Source: Lichenicoccus roseus (GTDB lineage Bacteria; Pseudomonadota; Alphaproteobacteria; Acetobacterales; Acetobacteraceae). Taken from it: 64,000 nt of DNA. Positions 50,046-59,182 of the stretch are shown here, piece by piece. Each line of letters starts with the position of its first letter. Position 1 is the first letter of the stretch. The notes beneath the pieces are model-generated. The model saw only the letters and a list, made by a program, of their open reading frames with translations, did no database searches and was not told the DNA's origin. The position numbers and the translations under genes are program-made. Where the stretch lies: NCBI RefSeq assembly GCF_005844085.1, contig NZ_VCDI01000003.1, positions 270,280 through 334,279 on the forward strand, given 5' to 3'.

Positions 50046-50519
50046 AACTTTCTCATGATCTCAATGAACCGGTCAGTCCAGCTTTTTGCATCGTTGATAA
50101 CAGCCCCACAAATTTTTCGTTTATACAAATAAAACGTTCCGCCCCGACACGGGGCATTGAACTTCATCCAGTTGGCACTTGGTCGAACGCCGGCTCTACC
50201 GAATTCGCTTATGCACAACCCTGCCTTGCACATCAACCAACAACAAGCCTGACTAGAGACACCCGTTAATTTGAAGTTAATTCTCATTTATAGTATGACA
50301 AAGTTGAACCATGTGGCTAGACAACAATAACAAGGTGCGCTTCTGCACCGGTCTAGAGCAAGATCGTAACATTGCACTTAAACAACGTTCCTGGCTTATC
50401 GACCGAGTGGGCGAAGATTCGCTTGTTCTAACACGTGGAAGGTGGGGCTGCGCGTTTCCCATCTGAGGCAGGCAAGCAGCAGGTCGGAGATCAACAACTG
50501 CGAAAGGAACGGATAGATC
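50046..50519. other. AT-rich intergenic region between polymerase and glycosyltransferase genes
   Basis: This 474-bp stretch contains no gene I can support. Short frames such as 50030-50287 (minus) show no known domain. It must hold the promoters of the two divergent operons. TTGCAC with an 18-base spacer and TTATCG near 50372-50401 is a possible + strand promoter. A ribosome binding site GAAAGGA precedes ATG 50520. Confidence 0.4.
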
Positions 50520-51761
50520 ATGCGGATCGCGATTGTCCACGACTGGCTATACACGCTCGGCGGCGCGGAGAAAGTCCTCGCGGCGATGCTTCGTTGCTTC
50601 CCGCAGGCAGATGTCTTCTGCCTATTTGACTTTCTATCGCAGGAAGATCGCGAGAAGATTGGCTTCAAGACGAGTAGAGTCTCGTTTTTGCAACGCCTAC
50701 CTGGGATGCGTAGGAACCACAGGCGGTTTCTGCCGATCATGCCGATCGCGATTGAACAACTCGACCTTTCCGGTTACGATATGATAATCTCTAGCAGCTA
50801 TGCGGTTGCCAAGGGCGTCATTACAGGTCCGGATCAACTTCACGTGGCTTACGTGCATTCACCAATGCGATATGCCTGGGACTTGCAGCATCAGTATCTC
50901 AACGAATCCGGGCTTAAAAGTGGCCTTAAGAGTATGGTGACACGCCTCCTCCTGCATCGCATCAGGTTATGGGATGTCCGGACATCGCACGGCCCGAATG
51001 ACTACGTCGCGAACTCGCACTTCATCGCAAGGCGCGTCCGTAAGATATACGGGAGGCACGCCAAGGTCATCTATCCGCCGGTACGTGTTCCTGAGACTTA
51101 CCACCGGGTCCCGGTCGGTCGTAACTTCATGACCGCATCTCGATTGGTGCCTTATAAGAATGTGCGTTGCATCGTCGAGGCGTTCCGGCTTCTTCCGGAG
51201 GAAAGGCTGGTCGTTGCTGGCTCCGGACCCGAGGCCGCGGCCCTGAAGGCTATCGCCGGCCCCAACGTGACCTTTGTTGGGTTCGTCCCTGACGGGGAAC
51301 TTCGGTCCATGATGAGCAGAGCGCGGGCGTTCGTGTTCGCGGCGGAGGAGGATTTCGGGATCACGCCGGTTGAGGCTCAGGGTGAAGGGACCCCCGTGAT
51401 CGCGCTTGGGCGCGGCGGCACCCGGGAGACGATACGCACGGGCGGGGATGCCCCAACCGGGCTGTTCTTCGACGAACCGACTGGAGAGGCGGTGGCATCG
51501 GCGATCCAGCGTTTCATCGCCAGCGAGCATTCGTTCGATCGTCAAGCGTGCCATGCAAACGCCGCCAGATTTGCCGAGCGAATCTTCGAAGATAACTTCC
51601 GGTCGTTCGTGCTTGATCGCTTTGAAGCGTTCCGCCGTCAATTCGCCGGCCCGATCGAGAGCGAGGTGGTGCATGCCGTACAGTGGCGTGGCGCCTACAG
51701 CGAGTTGGAGCACCAAGATGCCTTGCAGGCAACGGTCAGGAGCAGGCCAAAGAGTGCTTAG
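50520..51761 (+). CDS. GT4-family glycosyltransferase
   Basis: 413 residues. The N-terminal Rossmann half begins RIAIVHDWLYTLGGAEKVL, typical of GT4 mannosyl- and rhamnosyltransferases. The C-terminal half has the E-x7-E motif in EEDFGITPVEAQGEGTPVIA. HVAYVHSPMRYAWDL and YPPVRV are shared with WbaZ- and AceC-type mannosyltransferases. It is probably cytoplasmic and adds a sugar from a nucleotide donor to the lipid-linked repeat unit. The donor and acceptor are unknown. It heads the operon; the next gene starts 15 bp downstream. Confidence 0.9.
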   Translation: MRIAIVHDWLYTLGGAEKVLAAMLRCFPQADVFCLFDFLSQEDREKIGFKTSRVSFLQRLPGMRRNHRRFLPIMPIAIEQLDLSGYDMIISSSYAVAKGVITGPDQLHVAYVHSPMRYAWDLQHQYLNESGLKSGLKSMVTRLLLHRIRLWDVRTSHGPNDYVANSHFIARRVRKIYGRHAKVIYPPVRVPETYHRVPVGRNFMTASRLVPYKNVRCIVEAFRLLPEERLVVAGSGPEAAALKAIAGPNVTFVGFVPDGELRSMMSRARAFVFAAEEDFGITPVEAQGEGTPVIALGRGGTRETIRTGGDAPTGLFFDEPTGEAVASAIQRFIASEHSFDRQACHANAARFAERIFEDNFRSFVLDRFEAFRRQFAGPIESEVVHAVQWRGAYSELEHQDALQATVRSRPKSA

Positions 51762-51776
51762 TGGCATTGACAGGCG

Positions 51777-53054
51777 ATGATTAAGCTGATCGAAGTTTCA
51801 GACGGCGACACTGTTACAATCCCATCGCCACTACCAGCGGTTGCGGCCCCTGGGGTCAAAACTATGTTCCTGACCCATACCGGGCAAATTGGGGGTGCGG
51901 AAGTTTGCCTGCTGAACGTAGTCAATGGCTTCGATTCAAGCGTGTTTCTTTTTAAGGACGGACCACTACGACAACGGCTTCGTGACCTTGGGGTCCACGT
52001 TGAGCTTCCCCGGCGGCAACTCGATCTGCAAGCGGTCCGACGCGATCGCGGGATACTCAATGCGTTGCCGGTGACAGGAGGGATCGTAGCCTTGCTTGGA
52101 GAGATCCGGCGTAAGGCCGCACGTTATGATCTTATATACTGCAACAGCCAGAAGAGCTTCGTGCTTGGAGCAATCGCGACTACCTTGCAACAACGCCCCC
52201 TCTTGTGGCATCTGCACGACATTCTGGATGAAGCTCATTTTGGCCATTATCAGCTTCGTCTCGTGATCCGGTTGGCGAATTGGCGGGCATCGCAAGTAGT
52301 TGCCCCTTCTCGCGCGGTGGCGGAGGCTTTCGTTGCGGTCGGTGGCCGTGCCGACCTGGTCAAGATCGTCGCAAATGGTGTTAAAGTGTCAACACATGAG
52401 ACCGGCCCTAACAGTCGCGCGTTGTTGCGCCGTCAAATGGGTCTACCGGATGGCACGCTGTTCGGGGTGTTCAGCCGCCTGTCGCCTTGGAAGGGGCAGC
52501 ACGTCGCGCTGGAAGCCCTTGCGCTTCTTCCTGGCGCTGCTTGCATCATCGTTGGAGAGGCTCTATTCGGCGAGAGAGATTATGTTGCCGGTCTTCGACA
52601 GCAAGTAGAGCGGCTTGGTCTACTTGGTCGTGTTCATTTTCTGGGACATCGCGATGACGTGGCGTTGCTGATGCGCGCCGTGGATGTAGTAGTCCATCCC
52701 TCGATTGAGCCGGAGCCATTTGGTTTGACCCTCGTGGAGGCCATGTTCGCTAGAACACCAGTGCTTGCCTCAAATACCGGCGCCGCACTCGACATACTTG
52801 ATAGCGGCCGTTTCGGAACCCTGGTTCCCCCCGGCGACGTCGCGGCCTTGGCTGCCGCTCTGTCGAGGTTGCTTGACAACAACGCTCCGGAGGTATCGAC
52901 GACCCAACGTCAAGTGGTGGAAGCACGTCGACACGCGGAGACTCACTACACCGCGGATCGTATGGTTCGTGATATCAGGCGGCTAGCTTCCAAGCTCGTG
53001 CATGGTCCTGATCGGGGGCATGATCTTGTTCAAGAGTTGGAGGGCCGGTCGTGA
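51777..53054 (+). CDS. GT4-family glycosyltransferase
   Basis: 425 residues. After about 28 extra residues the GT-B fold begins (KTMFLTHTGQIGGAEVCLLN). Other segments are LLWHLHDILDEAHFGHY, VVAPSRAVAEAFV, FGVFSRLSPWKGQHVALEAL and the E-x7-E region EPEPFGLTLVEAMFARTPVLAS. A typical retaining GT4 enzyme of capsule/EPS loci. Its stop overlaps the next gene (GTGA), showing coupling with the co-polymerase. Sugar specificity cannot be read. Confidence 0.9.
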   Translation: MIKLIEVSDGDTVTIPSPLPAVAAPGVKTMFLTHTGQIGGAEVCLLNVVNGFDSSVFLFKDGPLRQRLRDLGVHVELPRRQLDLQAVRRDRGILNALPVTGGIVALLGEIRRKAARYDLIYCNSQKSFVLGAIATTLQQRPLLWHLHDILDEAHFGHYQLRLVIRLANWRASQVVAPSRAVAEAFVAVGGRADLVKIVANGVKVSTHETGPNSRALLRRQMGLPDGTLFGVFSRLSPWKGQHVALEALALLPGAACIIVGEALFGERDYVAGLRQQVERLGLLGRVHFLGHRDDVALLMRAVDVVVHPSIEPEPFGLTLVEAMFARTPVLASNTGAALDILDSGRFGTLVPPGDVAALAAALSRLLDNNAPEVSTTQRQVVEARRHAETHYTADRMVRDIRRLASKLVHGPDRGHDLVQELEGRS

Positions 53055-55186
53055 CTTCAGCTAGTCGTGTTCAGATGGGACATTCGGTTCAGCCTTCGGA
53101 GTTGAGCTGGGCGGAGATCCTCGAGGTCTGGCGCAGGAAGGCATGGTTGATCCTGCTCGTCGCTTTGATCGGCGCCGGTCTCGCCTACGGCTTCACCTTG
53201 ACCATCACGCCAATCTACGAGGCTGAGAGCGTGATCCTCTTTGATCGCACCAACTCGGGTAGGCTTGGCAATGCGGCCGACATCGGCAGTATGGATGCGA
53301 TGCAGCGCACCACCATGGTACACAGCCAAATGGAGGTATTGCGCAGCAGCACGATCGCCATGTCCGTCATCAACCGGCTGCGACTGGCTGATAATCCGAT
53401 GTTCAAGCCTCATCAGGGACTACGTGCACGGGTGATCGGCCTGATTGCGCGTGCGACGAGCCTTAATCACTTATTTTCGCCTCCGGCCCGGCCGCGGGAC
53501 GGCATGCCGAGGCTCGTCTCCGACTATTTGGATCATCTCAGCGTTCGCCAGGATGAAGATACTTACATCCTGCGGATCGACATGCAGGCGGCGGACCCGG
53601 AATTAGCCGCGCGCTTGGCGAATGCCCACGCAGCTGCCTACCTCGACTGGTTGCGCGATCGCCGCGCCGGGGGCATCAGCGAAGCCTCTGGCTGGCTTCA
53701 GTCTGCGGTCGCTGCTTCTCATTCGAGGCTGGTCGCCTCGGAACAGGCGGTAGAGGACTTCAATGCTAGCGGAACGCTGGTTGATGCCAACGGGCATTCC
53801 GCCGTGGACGAAAGTCTAGCACAACTGACTGTCGATCTTGCGGCCGCGCAAGCGAATGTTGTTCGGACACGTGCCCGTGCCGACGAGATCAGCCGGTTGC
53901 AGCAGGCAAATCAGCTTGAAGGCATCATGGCGCTGTCCAATAGCACGACGCTCAGCAACATGCAGGCAAGCTATACGCAGGCGCGCGGTCAACTGATGTC
54001 TGCCAGTGCGAACCTAGGGCCTAATCATCCGGAATTACGATTGCTGCGCGCTCGCAGCGAAGAACTGGGTGCTGCCCTGAGAGCTGAGGTCCAACACCTC
54101 GTACAGGGTGCGCAGAACGAGGCCGCCATCGCCAGCACCACGTCTGCAAGTCTGTCGTCCGCTCTCGAGAGGGCTAAGTTGGAAGTTGTGCATGGGGAAG
54201 GCGCTCGTGCTCAGCTCAATCGGTTGAACGGTCAGGTTGAAACCGAGCGAGGCATCTATCTCTCCCTACTCAGCAAGCTTCGCTCGTTCGACGGTGTCGA
54301 CAGCTTGGTTCATGCGGATGCGTCGGTGCTGTCATCGGCTGCGGTTCCAACGCTGCCGAGTGTTCCGCGCCGAGGCCTGATGACGATGTTTGGTTTTCTG
54401 ATTGCCGGCGGCCTGGCCGCGGGAACGTTGGCGTGGCGGACAAACAGGCAGGATGTCATACGCGACACGTCGGATGCGATCGGGCTGACCGGTATACGCT
54501 GTCTTGGAGTTATGCCCTACCTAGAGCAGAACCATCCGGCGGGTCTGCTGCGCGACCTCGATCCGCACTACAACTTCTTCCACGAGGAGTTGCGCTCGAT
54601 CTGTGCAGCTTTGATACGCGGTTACGGACGGCCTAATGCCAGCACCAGCATACTCGTGACGTCGCCGCTACCGAGCGACGGCAAGTCACGTTTCTGCCTG
54701 GAGATCGGTCGATTCTCCGCGGGCAGCGGTATTCGCACGCTGATCGTTCGCACTGACATCCAGCGCAGCAAGCAGTCCAACGACGGCCTGCCATCCAGCA
54801 CCAGCTCGCTCGACAGCAAGTTGCCGCTGTTCGCGGTGGACTGGGCTCCCCCGACCGCCTTCAACAACGAACGGGAGTTGCGGCGGATTGTTGAGGCCTG
54901 GAAGGCCGACTACGAGTTCATCATCTTCGATACGCCTCCTCTGTCTGCCATGGCGGAGAGCATCGTGCTGGCGCCGATCGTGGATGCCACCCTACTGTTG
55001 GCCCGAGTGAACCGTACTCCACGCAGCCTGCTGGCGAACGTCGCTGCGCAGATCGAGCGGGCGGACGGTAAGCTTGCCGGGCTTGTAGTGACTTTTGCCC
55101 GGCTCGATCGCCAGAGCGGCGTCGTCCCGTCCGACTCCGGGTATTACTTCGAGAGGAACCGCAGCTACTACCGGCGGCTCAACTGA
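53051..55186 (+). CDS. Wzz/BY-kinase polysaccharide co-polymerase
   Basis: 711 residues from GTG 53051. A Wzz domain with helices near 33-52 and 440-460 encloses a long coiled periplasmic part. The C-terminal cytoplasmic domain resembles bacterial tyrosine kinases: P-loop SPLPSDGKS with Lys545, Walker B FIIFDTPPL near 625, and a final Tyr cluster (YYFERNRSYY). The Walker A' motif, normally hhhDxDxR, reads LIVRTDIQR with Arg567 in place of the first Asp. Co-polymerases of this kind set chain length and couple synthesis with export. Kinase activity is uncertain because of the A' change. Confidence 0.9.
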   Translation: MTSASRVQMGHSVQPSELSWAEILEVWRRKAWLILLVALIGAGLAYGFTLTITPIYEAESVILFDRTNSGRLGNAADIGSMDAMQRTTMVHSQMEVLRSSTIAMSVINRLRLADNPMFKPHQGLRARVIGLIARATSLNHLFSPPARPRDGMPRLVSDYLDHLSVRQDEDTYILRIDMQAADPELAARLANAHAAAYLDWLRDRRAGGISEASGWLQSAVAASHSRLVASEQAVEDFNASGTLVDANGHSAVDESLAQLTVDLAAAQANVVRTRARADEISRLQQANQLEGIMALSNSTTLSNMQASYTQARGQLMSASANLGPNHPELRLLRARSEELGAALRAEVQHLVQGAQNEAAIASTTSASLSSALERAKLEVVHGEGARAQLNRLNGQVETERGIYLSLLSKLRSFDGVDSLVHADASVLSSAAVPTLPSVPRRGLMTMFGFLIAGGLAAGTLAWRTNRQDVIRDTSDAIGLTGIRCLGVMPYLEQNHPAGLLRDLDPHYNFFHEELRSICAALIRGYGRPNASTSILVTSPLPSDGKSRFCLEIGRFSAGSGIRTLIVRTDIQRSKQSNDGLPSSTSSLDSKLPLFAVDWAPPTAFNNERELRRIVEAWKADYEFIIFDTPPLSAMAESIVLAPIVDATLLLARVNRTPRSLLANVAAQIERADGKLAGLVVTFARLDRQSGVVPSDSGYYFERNRSYYRRLN

Positions 55187-55245
55187 GCCGCCTCGAGACA
55201 GCGACTGCTGGTGCGCTACCGAAGCGTCCTAGCAACCTCGTTGAG

Positions 55246-56733
55246 GTGGTGGCACAGTTTCTGAGTACGCTGGTCGGAAGGGGCAGCTATCTGGCCTTGC
55301 AAGTGGTTCTTGCCAGGGTTCTAGGCCCAGAGGGTTTCGGCCTCTATGCGATCGGCTGGACCGTGGCCGGGTTGACCGGAACCCTGACGCCTGTTGGCAT
55401 GCCTCAGGCGGTACTGAGATACTGCATAGGCGGCCGCGCCTCGATCCTATCGCGGCCGACGATTATCGTGTTGATTGTGGGGCTGGCTGGCGCAGCTGGA
55501 TTGACAATCGGCTCCGGACAGATAGCTGCACACATCTTCGGCGAGCCGGCTTCGTCTCCAATCATACGTGCTTTCGCTCCCTCCGTGCCGCTGCTTGGCC
55601 TGACTGCTGTGTTGACGGGCTCTCTTCGAAGCTCTGGCCGGATGCTTGCTTCCGCCTTGATCGGAGCTACATCCGGTCTGGCTTATCTCGTCATCACCGT
55701 GTTGATGTTTGAGATACATCCGACTGCGGTTGCGGCAGCGAACGCCTACAATATGTCCCTGGGACTGATCCTAGTGCCATGCATCGCCTTGTTGTGGCAG
55801 GCTCACGCAACTGAGTGGCAGACACCTACGACAAGACAGTTGATGCACTTTGGCATCGTAACCATGCTCATTCACAGTACGAGCGTACTGAACCTCTGGG
55901 CCGACCGCGTAGTGATCGGTGTTGTTGCCGACCCACGGACACTCGCCACCTACCAAGTGGCGTCGCAATTCGCGATGATCATGGTCGTGTTGCGGTCGGC
56001 GGTGACGACAGTCTTCGAGGCACGGGTGCCCAAGCATCATCCGTCCGCTTCGCCGCCGGATGTGACCACCGAATTCTTTGCCGCGACTCGTCTGCTGTTG
56101 CATATCTCGGTCCCGGGCTTGGTTGTACTTGCTTGCACCAGTGCCTTCTGGGTGCATCTGCTGTTTGGGCCGGCCTATGCGGCCGCTGCACTGCCGCTGC
56201 TGGTGCTGGTCGCCGGACAGATTGTCGCGACCTTCGTCGGTCCCACCGTCAACGCATTGCATATGACTGGTGACGAGAGAATCGTCATGCTGCTTATGGT
56301 CGGGACCGCGCTGCTAAACATTGCCGGCTGCTTCATCCTGCTGCCACCGCTTGGTGTCACTGGCGCCGCATTGGCGACCGGTATCGCCAATTTCACGGTC
56401 AGCGTCGCCTGCCTGTATCGCCTTGTGCGGACGGGGCGGTTGCGCTTCTCCCTCCGGTGGCTATTTGACATCGCGCTCGCAACAATGATCTGCGTGGCTG
56501 CGAGCCTGTTTATCACCCGCTTCCTGACGAACGGCCTGTTGACGGGTGACTTATCAGCCGACGTCGTCCGCCCGCCGAGAGCTGTCTTGATCCTGCAGAC
56601 GTTCGGTATCGTCTCGGCCATCTATCTGCTCTATGCCGCTTGTGTCTGTGCCACCTGCCTTGTCGAGGATGAACTCGTGCACCTGACGAAATCGCAGCTG
56701 CGGCGCCGCTTCCGGCGCCTTGTTTCGTCATGA
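55246..56733 (+). CDS. Wzx-like flippase (MOP superfamily)
   Basis: 495 residues from GTG 55246. Twelve to fourteen membrane helices are visible, beginning VVAQFLSTLVGRGSYLALQVVLARVLGPEGFGLYAIGW, cited here as VLARVLGPEGFGLYAIGW, the common start of polysaccharide flippases. ADRVVIGVVADPRTLATYQVASQFA is also typical. It would move lipid-linked repeat units across the inner membrane to the polymerase. The frame reaches back to the kinase stop but has no normal start there. Its last codons overlap the next gene (ATGA). Confidence 0.9.
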   Translation: MVAQFLSTLVGRGSYLALQVVLARVLGPEGFGLYAIGWTVAGLTGTLTPVGMPQAVLRYCIGGRASILSRPTIIVLIVGLAGAAGLTIGSGQIAAHIFGEPASSPIIRAFAPSVPLLGLTAVLTGSLRSSGRMLASALIGATSGLAYLVITVLMFEIHPTAVAAANAYNMSLGLILVPCIALLWQAHATEWQTPTTRQLMHFGIVTMLIHSTSVLNLWADRVVIGVVADPRTLATYQVASQFAMIMVVLRSAVTTVFEARVPKHHPSASPPDVTTEFFAATRLLLHISVPGLVVLACTSAFWVHLLFGPAYAAAALPLLVLVAGQIVATFVGPTVNALHMTGDERIVMLLMVGTALLNIAGCFILLPPLGVTGAALATGIANFTVSVACLYRLVRTGRLRFSLRWLFDIALATMICVAASLFITRFLTNGLLTGDLSADVVRPPRAVLILQTFGIVSAIYLLYAACVCATCLVEDELVHLTKSQLRRRFRRLVSS

Positions 56734-59135
56734 ACGTCGAGCTAGATCCTGGTTCCGTGCGATCGGGCACGGTCATACCCACGCACCCAAGACGCATTCG
56801 AATACTTCATAGTGTTGGCCACCTTTCCCGAGGCGGCATCGAGAATTGGCTGTTCCAGCTGATCAAGCGGCTCGACCCGGAGCGCTTTGAGCATCATGTG
56901 ATGGTCTGGACACGAGAGCAGGAGGCGTTTACCGCAGAGTTCCTGGCCGCCGGGGTTCGCGTGCATGCGCTGCCGGGACATATCAACCCCGTACGTTTTG
57001 CAAAGCAGTTTCGAAAACTCGTCAAGGCGGATGGACCTTTTGAGATTCTGCACACGCATGGCACCCAATTTCATGGTTTCGTCATGTTGCTTGCCAGTAC
57101 TGCCTCCATTCGGGTCAGAATTGCTCACAGCCATACCGACATCCAACCTGTGCTACACCACGCCAGGCTAATCTACCGAGCTTATGCGAAGATCGGACAT
57201 CTAGCGATCCGATTGCTTTCGACCGGTGGCTTGGCAGTTAGCGAGCTGGCAGCCGTGTCCATGTTTGGAAAAGACTGGCGGACCGATCCTCGCTGGCGTG
57301 TGCTTTACTGCGGGGTCGACCTGAGATCCTTCTCGATTGCACCAGATCCCTCACTCCGCAACGAGCTGAAGATCCCGGCTCGGTGCCGCGTAATCGGCCA
57401 TGTCGGTCGCTTCGAGATCCAGAAGAACCACGAATTTTTGATTGAAGTGATCGCCGCGGCGTGTCGACTAGAGCCAGACATACATTTCCTGCTGATAGGA
57501 AATGGTACTCTGCGCGACAACTGCGTTGAAAGAGTGCGTGAGCGCGGCCTTGATTCCCATGTGACTTTTATCACCGACTGCCGCACCGTGCCGCAGTACA
57601 TGGTCAGTGCAATGGATGGCTTCGTCTTGCCGTCGCTGTATGAGGGCCTTGGTCTGGTTGCCGTGGAGGCACAGGCTGCTGGCCTTGCTTGCTTGCTCTC
57701 CGACCGCGTACCGAGTGAGGCCTCGGTCGTGCGAGGTCGTGCGACGCATCTTCCGCTTGAAGTTGGCGCCGAACGATGGGCAAGGGCGCTCCTGTCGTTG
57801 CCACCCAGGATAGATAGCAGGCATCCTGGGGTCGCGGCGGAGATCGCTGCTCACGGCTTCGAGATCGTGGATGCGGTCGCCTCGATAGACCAGTACTATC
57901 GAGAGGCCGTGCAGCGATCCGTGGTGCAGAAGACGCGCCTTGGACAGCCGGCCAAAGCACTCGAACGCCCGGTGGTGTTCATTGCGCATCCATCCGACTT
58001 GCTCACCGACCATCTGCCGAACGGGGACGGGCTGGTGGCCTACGGTTTCATCCGCGAGCTGTTGCGGCGTGATTACAGATTGCATATCGCCACCCGTGGC
58101 ACGGCGTTGCAGGCGCCCCTGCCTGCAAATGCAGTGATGCATCCCATCCCCCGGCGCTTCCGCAGCGAGCTTCTGGACAGATTACATTACATGCTCGCCA
58201 TCCGCCGTCTGCTTCGTCGCCTCCGCCGCGACGAGCAGATCGACTTAGTGCATCAAATGAATCCGGTCTTTGCCGGCTTGTCTCTCGGACTAGCGGGGTG
58301 TGGTCTGCCGATCGTCCTCGGCACCTATGTCGCGCGGTGGCCGCGCGGCGAGTCCTACGAATACGGACACGCGGCATTGAGAACCCGGGTGACCTCGATC
58401 GGGCGCTGGCTCATCAATCTGATGCATCAATCGACGGCGTCGGCGTTGCTGATCACGACGCCTGCGGCGACCAACCGGATACCCTTGCCCGGCATGTCCC
58501 GACGTAAAAGTCACGTCGTGCGACACGGTATCGACACAACCCTCTTCCATCCTGGAACCGGCACAGGGGTGTCGGCCGGCGATCGTCCGCCAACGATCTT
58601 GTTCTATTCTCACTTGGACCAACGCAAGGGCGTGTTCATACTGGTGGATGCTTTCTGCCTACTGGTGCGCGAGATGCCCGAGGCTCGCCTGCTGATGGTA
58701 GGACGGGGCGATCATCTTGAGGAACTGCGAGCCCATGTCGAGAGGTCCGGGTGCGTGGACAGGATCGAGATCCGCAAGCCGATAAAGCGTCATGAGGCAC
58801 CTGCGCTGCTGCGCGAGTGCAGCGTCTACTGCCTACCGTCCTTCGGCGAGCCCTATGCCACCACGGTGCTGGAGGCGATGGCGTGTGGACGGCCGGTGGT
58901 CGTTACCCGCGCCGGTGGATTACCCCACATGGTCTGCGAAGAGGGCAGCATCTGCGTGCCGCCAGGCGATGCCCGAGCACTGGCGGAAGCATTGCTGACG
59001 GTGCTCCGTTCGGATGAGCGGCAGGCTCGAATGGGTGCAGAGAATCGGAAATATGTCGAAAGCAACTTCACTTGGGCGCGGGTCGGCGATGACTTGGAGG
59101 CGGTCTATCGACAAGTCGCGGGACTGCGGCGCTGA
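56730..59135 (+). CDS. Two-domain GT4-GT4 glycosyltransferase
   Basis: 801 residues, about twice the usual size. Residues ~20-395 form one GT4 enzyme (RILHSVGHLSRGGIENWLFQ, HTHGTQFHGF, GHVGRFEIQKNHEFLIEV and E-x7-E in SLYEGLGLVAVEAQAAG). Residues ~410-800 form another (IAHPSDLLTDHLPNGDGLVA, VRHGIDTTLFHPG, ILFYSHLDQRKGV and SFGEPYATTVLEAMACG). The junction is a short Arg/Lys/Gln-rich linker. It may add two sugars in sequence. The start overlaps the flippase stop. Confidence 0.92.
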   Translation: MNVELDPGSVRSGTVIPTHPRRIRILHSVGHLSRGGIENWLFQLIKRLDPERFEHHVMVWTREQEAFTAEFLAAGVRVHALPGHINPVRFAKQFRKLVKADGPFEILHTHGTQFHGFVMLLASTASIRVRIAHSHTDIQPVLHHARLIYRAYAKIGHLAIRLLSTGGLAVSELAAVSMFGKDWRTDPRWRVLYCGVDLRSFSIAPDPSLRNELKIPARCRVIGHVGRFEIQKNHEFLIEVIAAACRLEPDIHFLLIGNGTLRDNCVERVRERGLDSHVTFITDCRTVPQYMVSAMDGFVLPSLYEGLGLVAVEAQAAGLACLLSDRVPSEASVVRGRATHLPLEVGAERWARALLSLPPRIDSRHPGVAAEIAAHGFEIVDAVASIDQYYREAVQRSVVQKTRLGQPAKALERPVVFIAHPSDLLTDHLPNGDGLVAYGFIRELLRRDYRLHIATRGTALQAPLPANAVMHPIPRRFRSELLDRLHYMLAIRRLLRRLRRDEQIDLVHQMNPVFAGLSLGLAGCGLPIVLGTYVARWPRGESYEYGHAALRTRVTSIGRWLINLMHQSTASALLITTPAATNRIPLPGMSRRKSHVVRHGIDTTLFHPGTGTGVSAGDRPPTILFYSHLDQRKGVFILVDAFCLLVREMPEARLLMVGRGDHLEELRAHVERSGCVDRIEIRKPIKRHEAPALLRECSVYCLPSFGEPYATTVLEAMACGRPVVVTRAGGLPHMVCEEGSICVPPGDARALAEALLTVLRSDERQARMGAENRKYVESNFTWARVGDDLEAVYRQVAGLRR

Positions 59136-59182
59136 GATTCGCATCTGATTCCATAAGTCTAAACAACATCAGGGCTTTAAAG

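Noticed and set aside
50030..50287. Possible 85-residue gene before the polymerase (minus strand)
   Set aside because: No recognised domain, many Cys and Trp in no pattern, and it overlaps the start of the polymerase; more likely non-coding AT-rich sequence.
48431..50519. Integrative element with integrase next to tRNA-Ser
   Set aside because: No integrase or transposase is present in the window and no repeat of the tRNA 3' end was found, so I report the composition change but call no mobile element.
55183..55246. CTG start for the flippase overlapping the kinase stop (CTGA)
   Set aside because: The frame is open and would add about 21 residues, but CTG starts are rare and the flippase fold begins right at GTG 55246.
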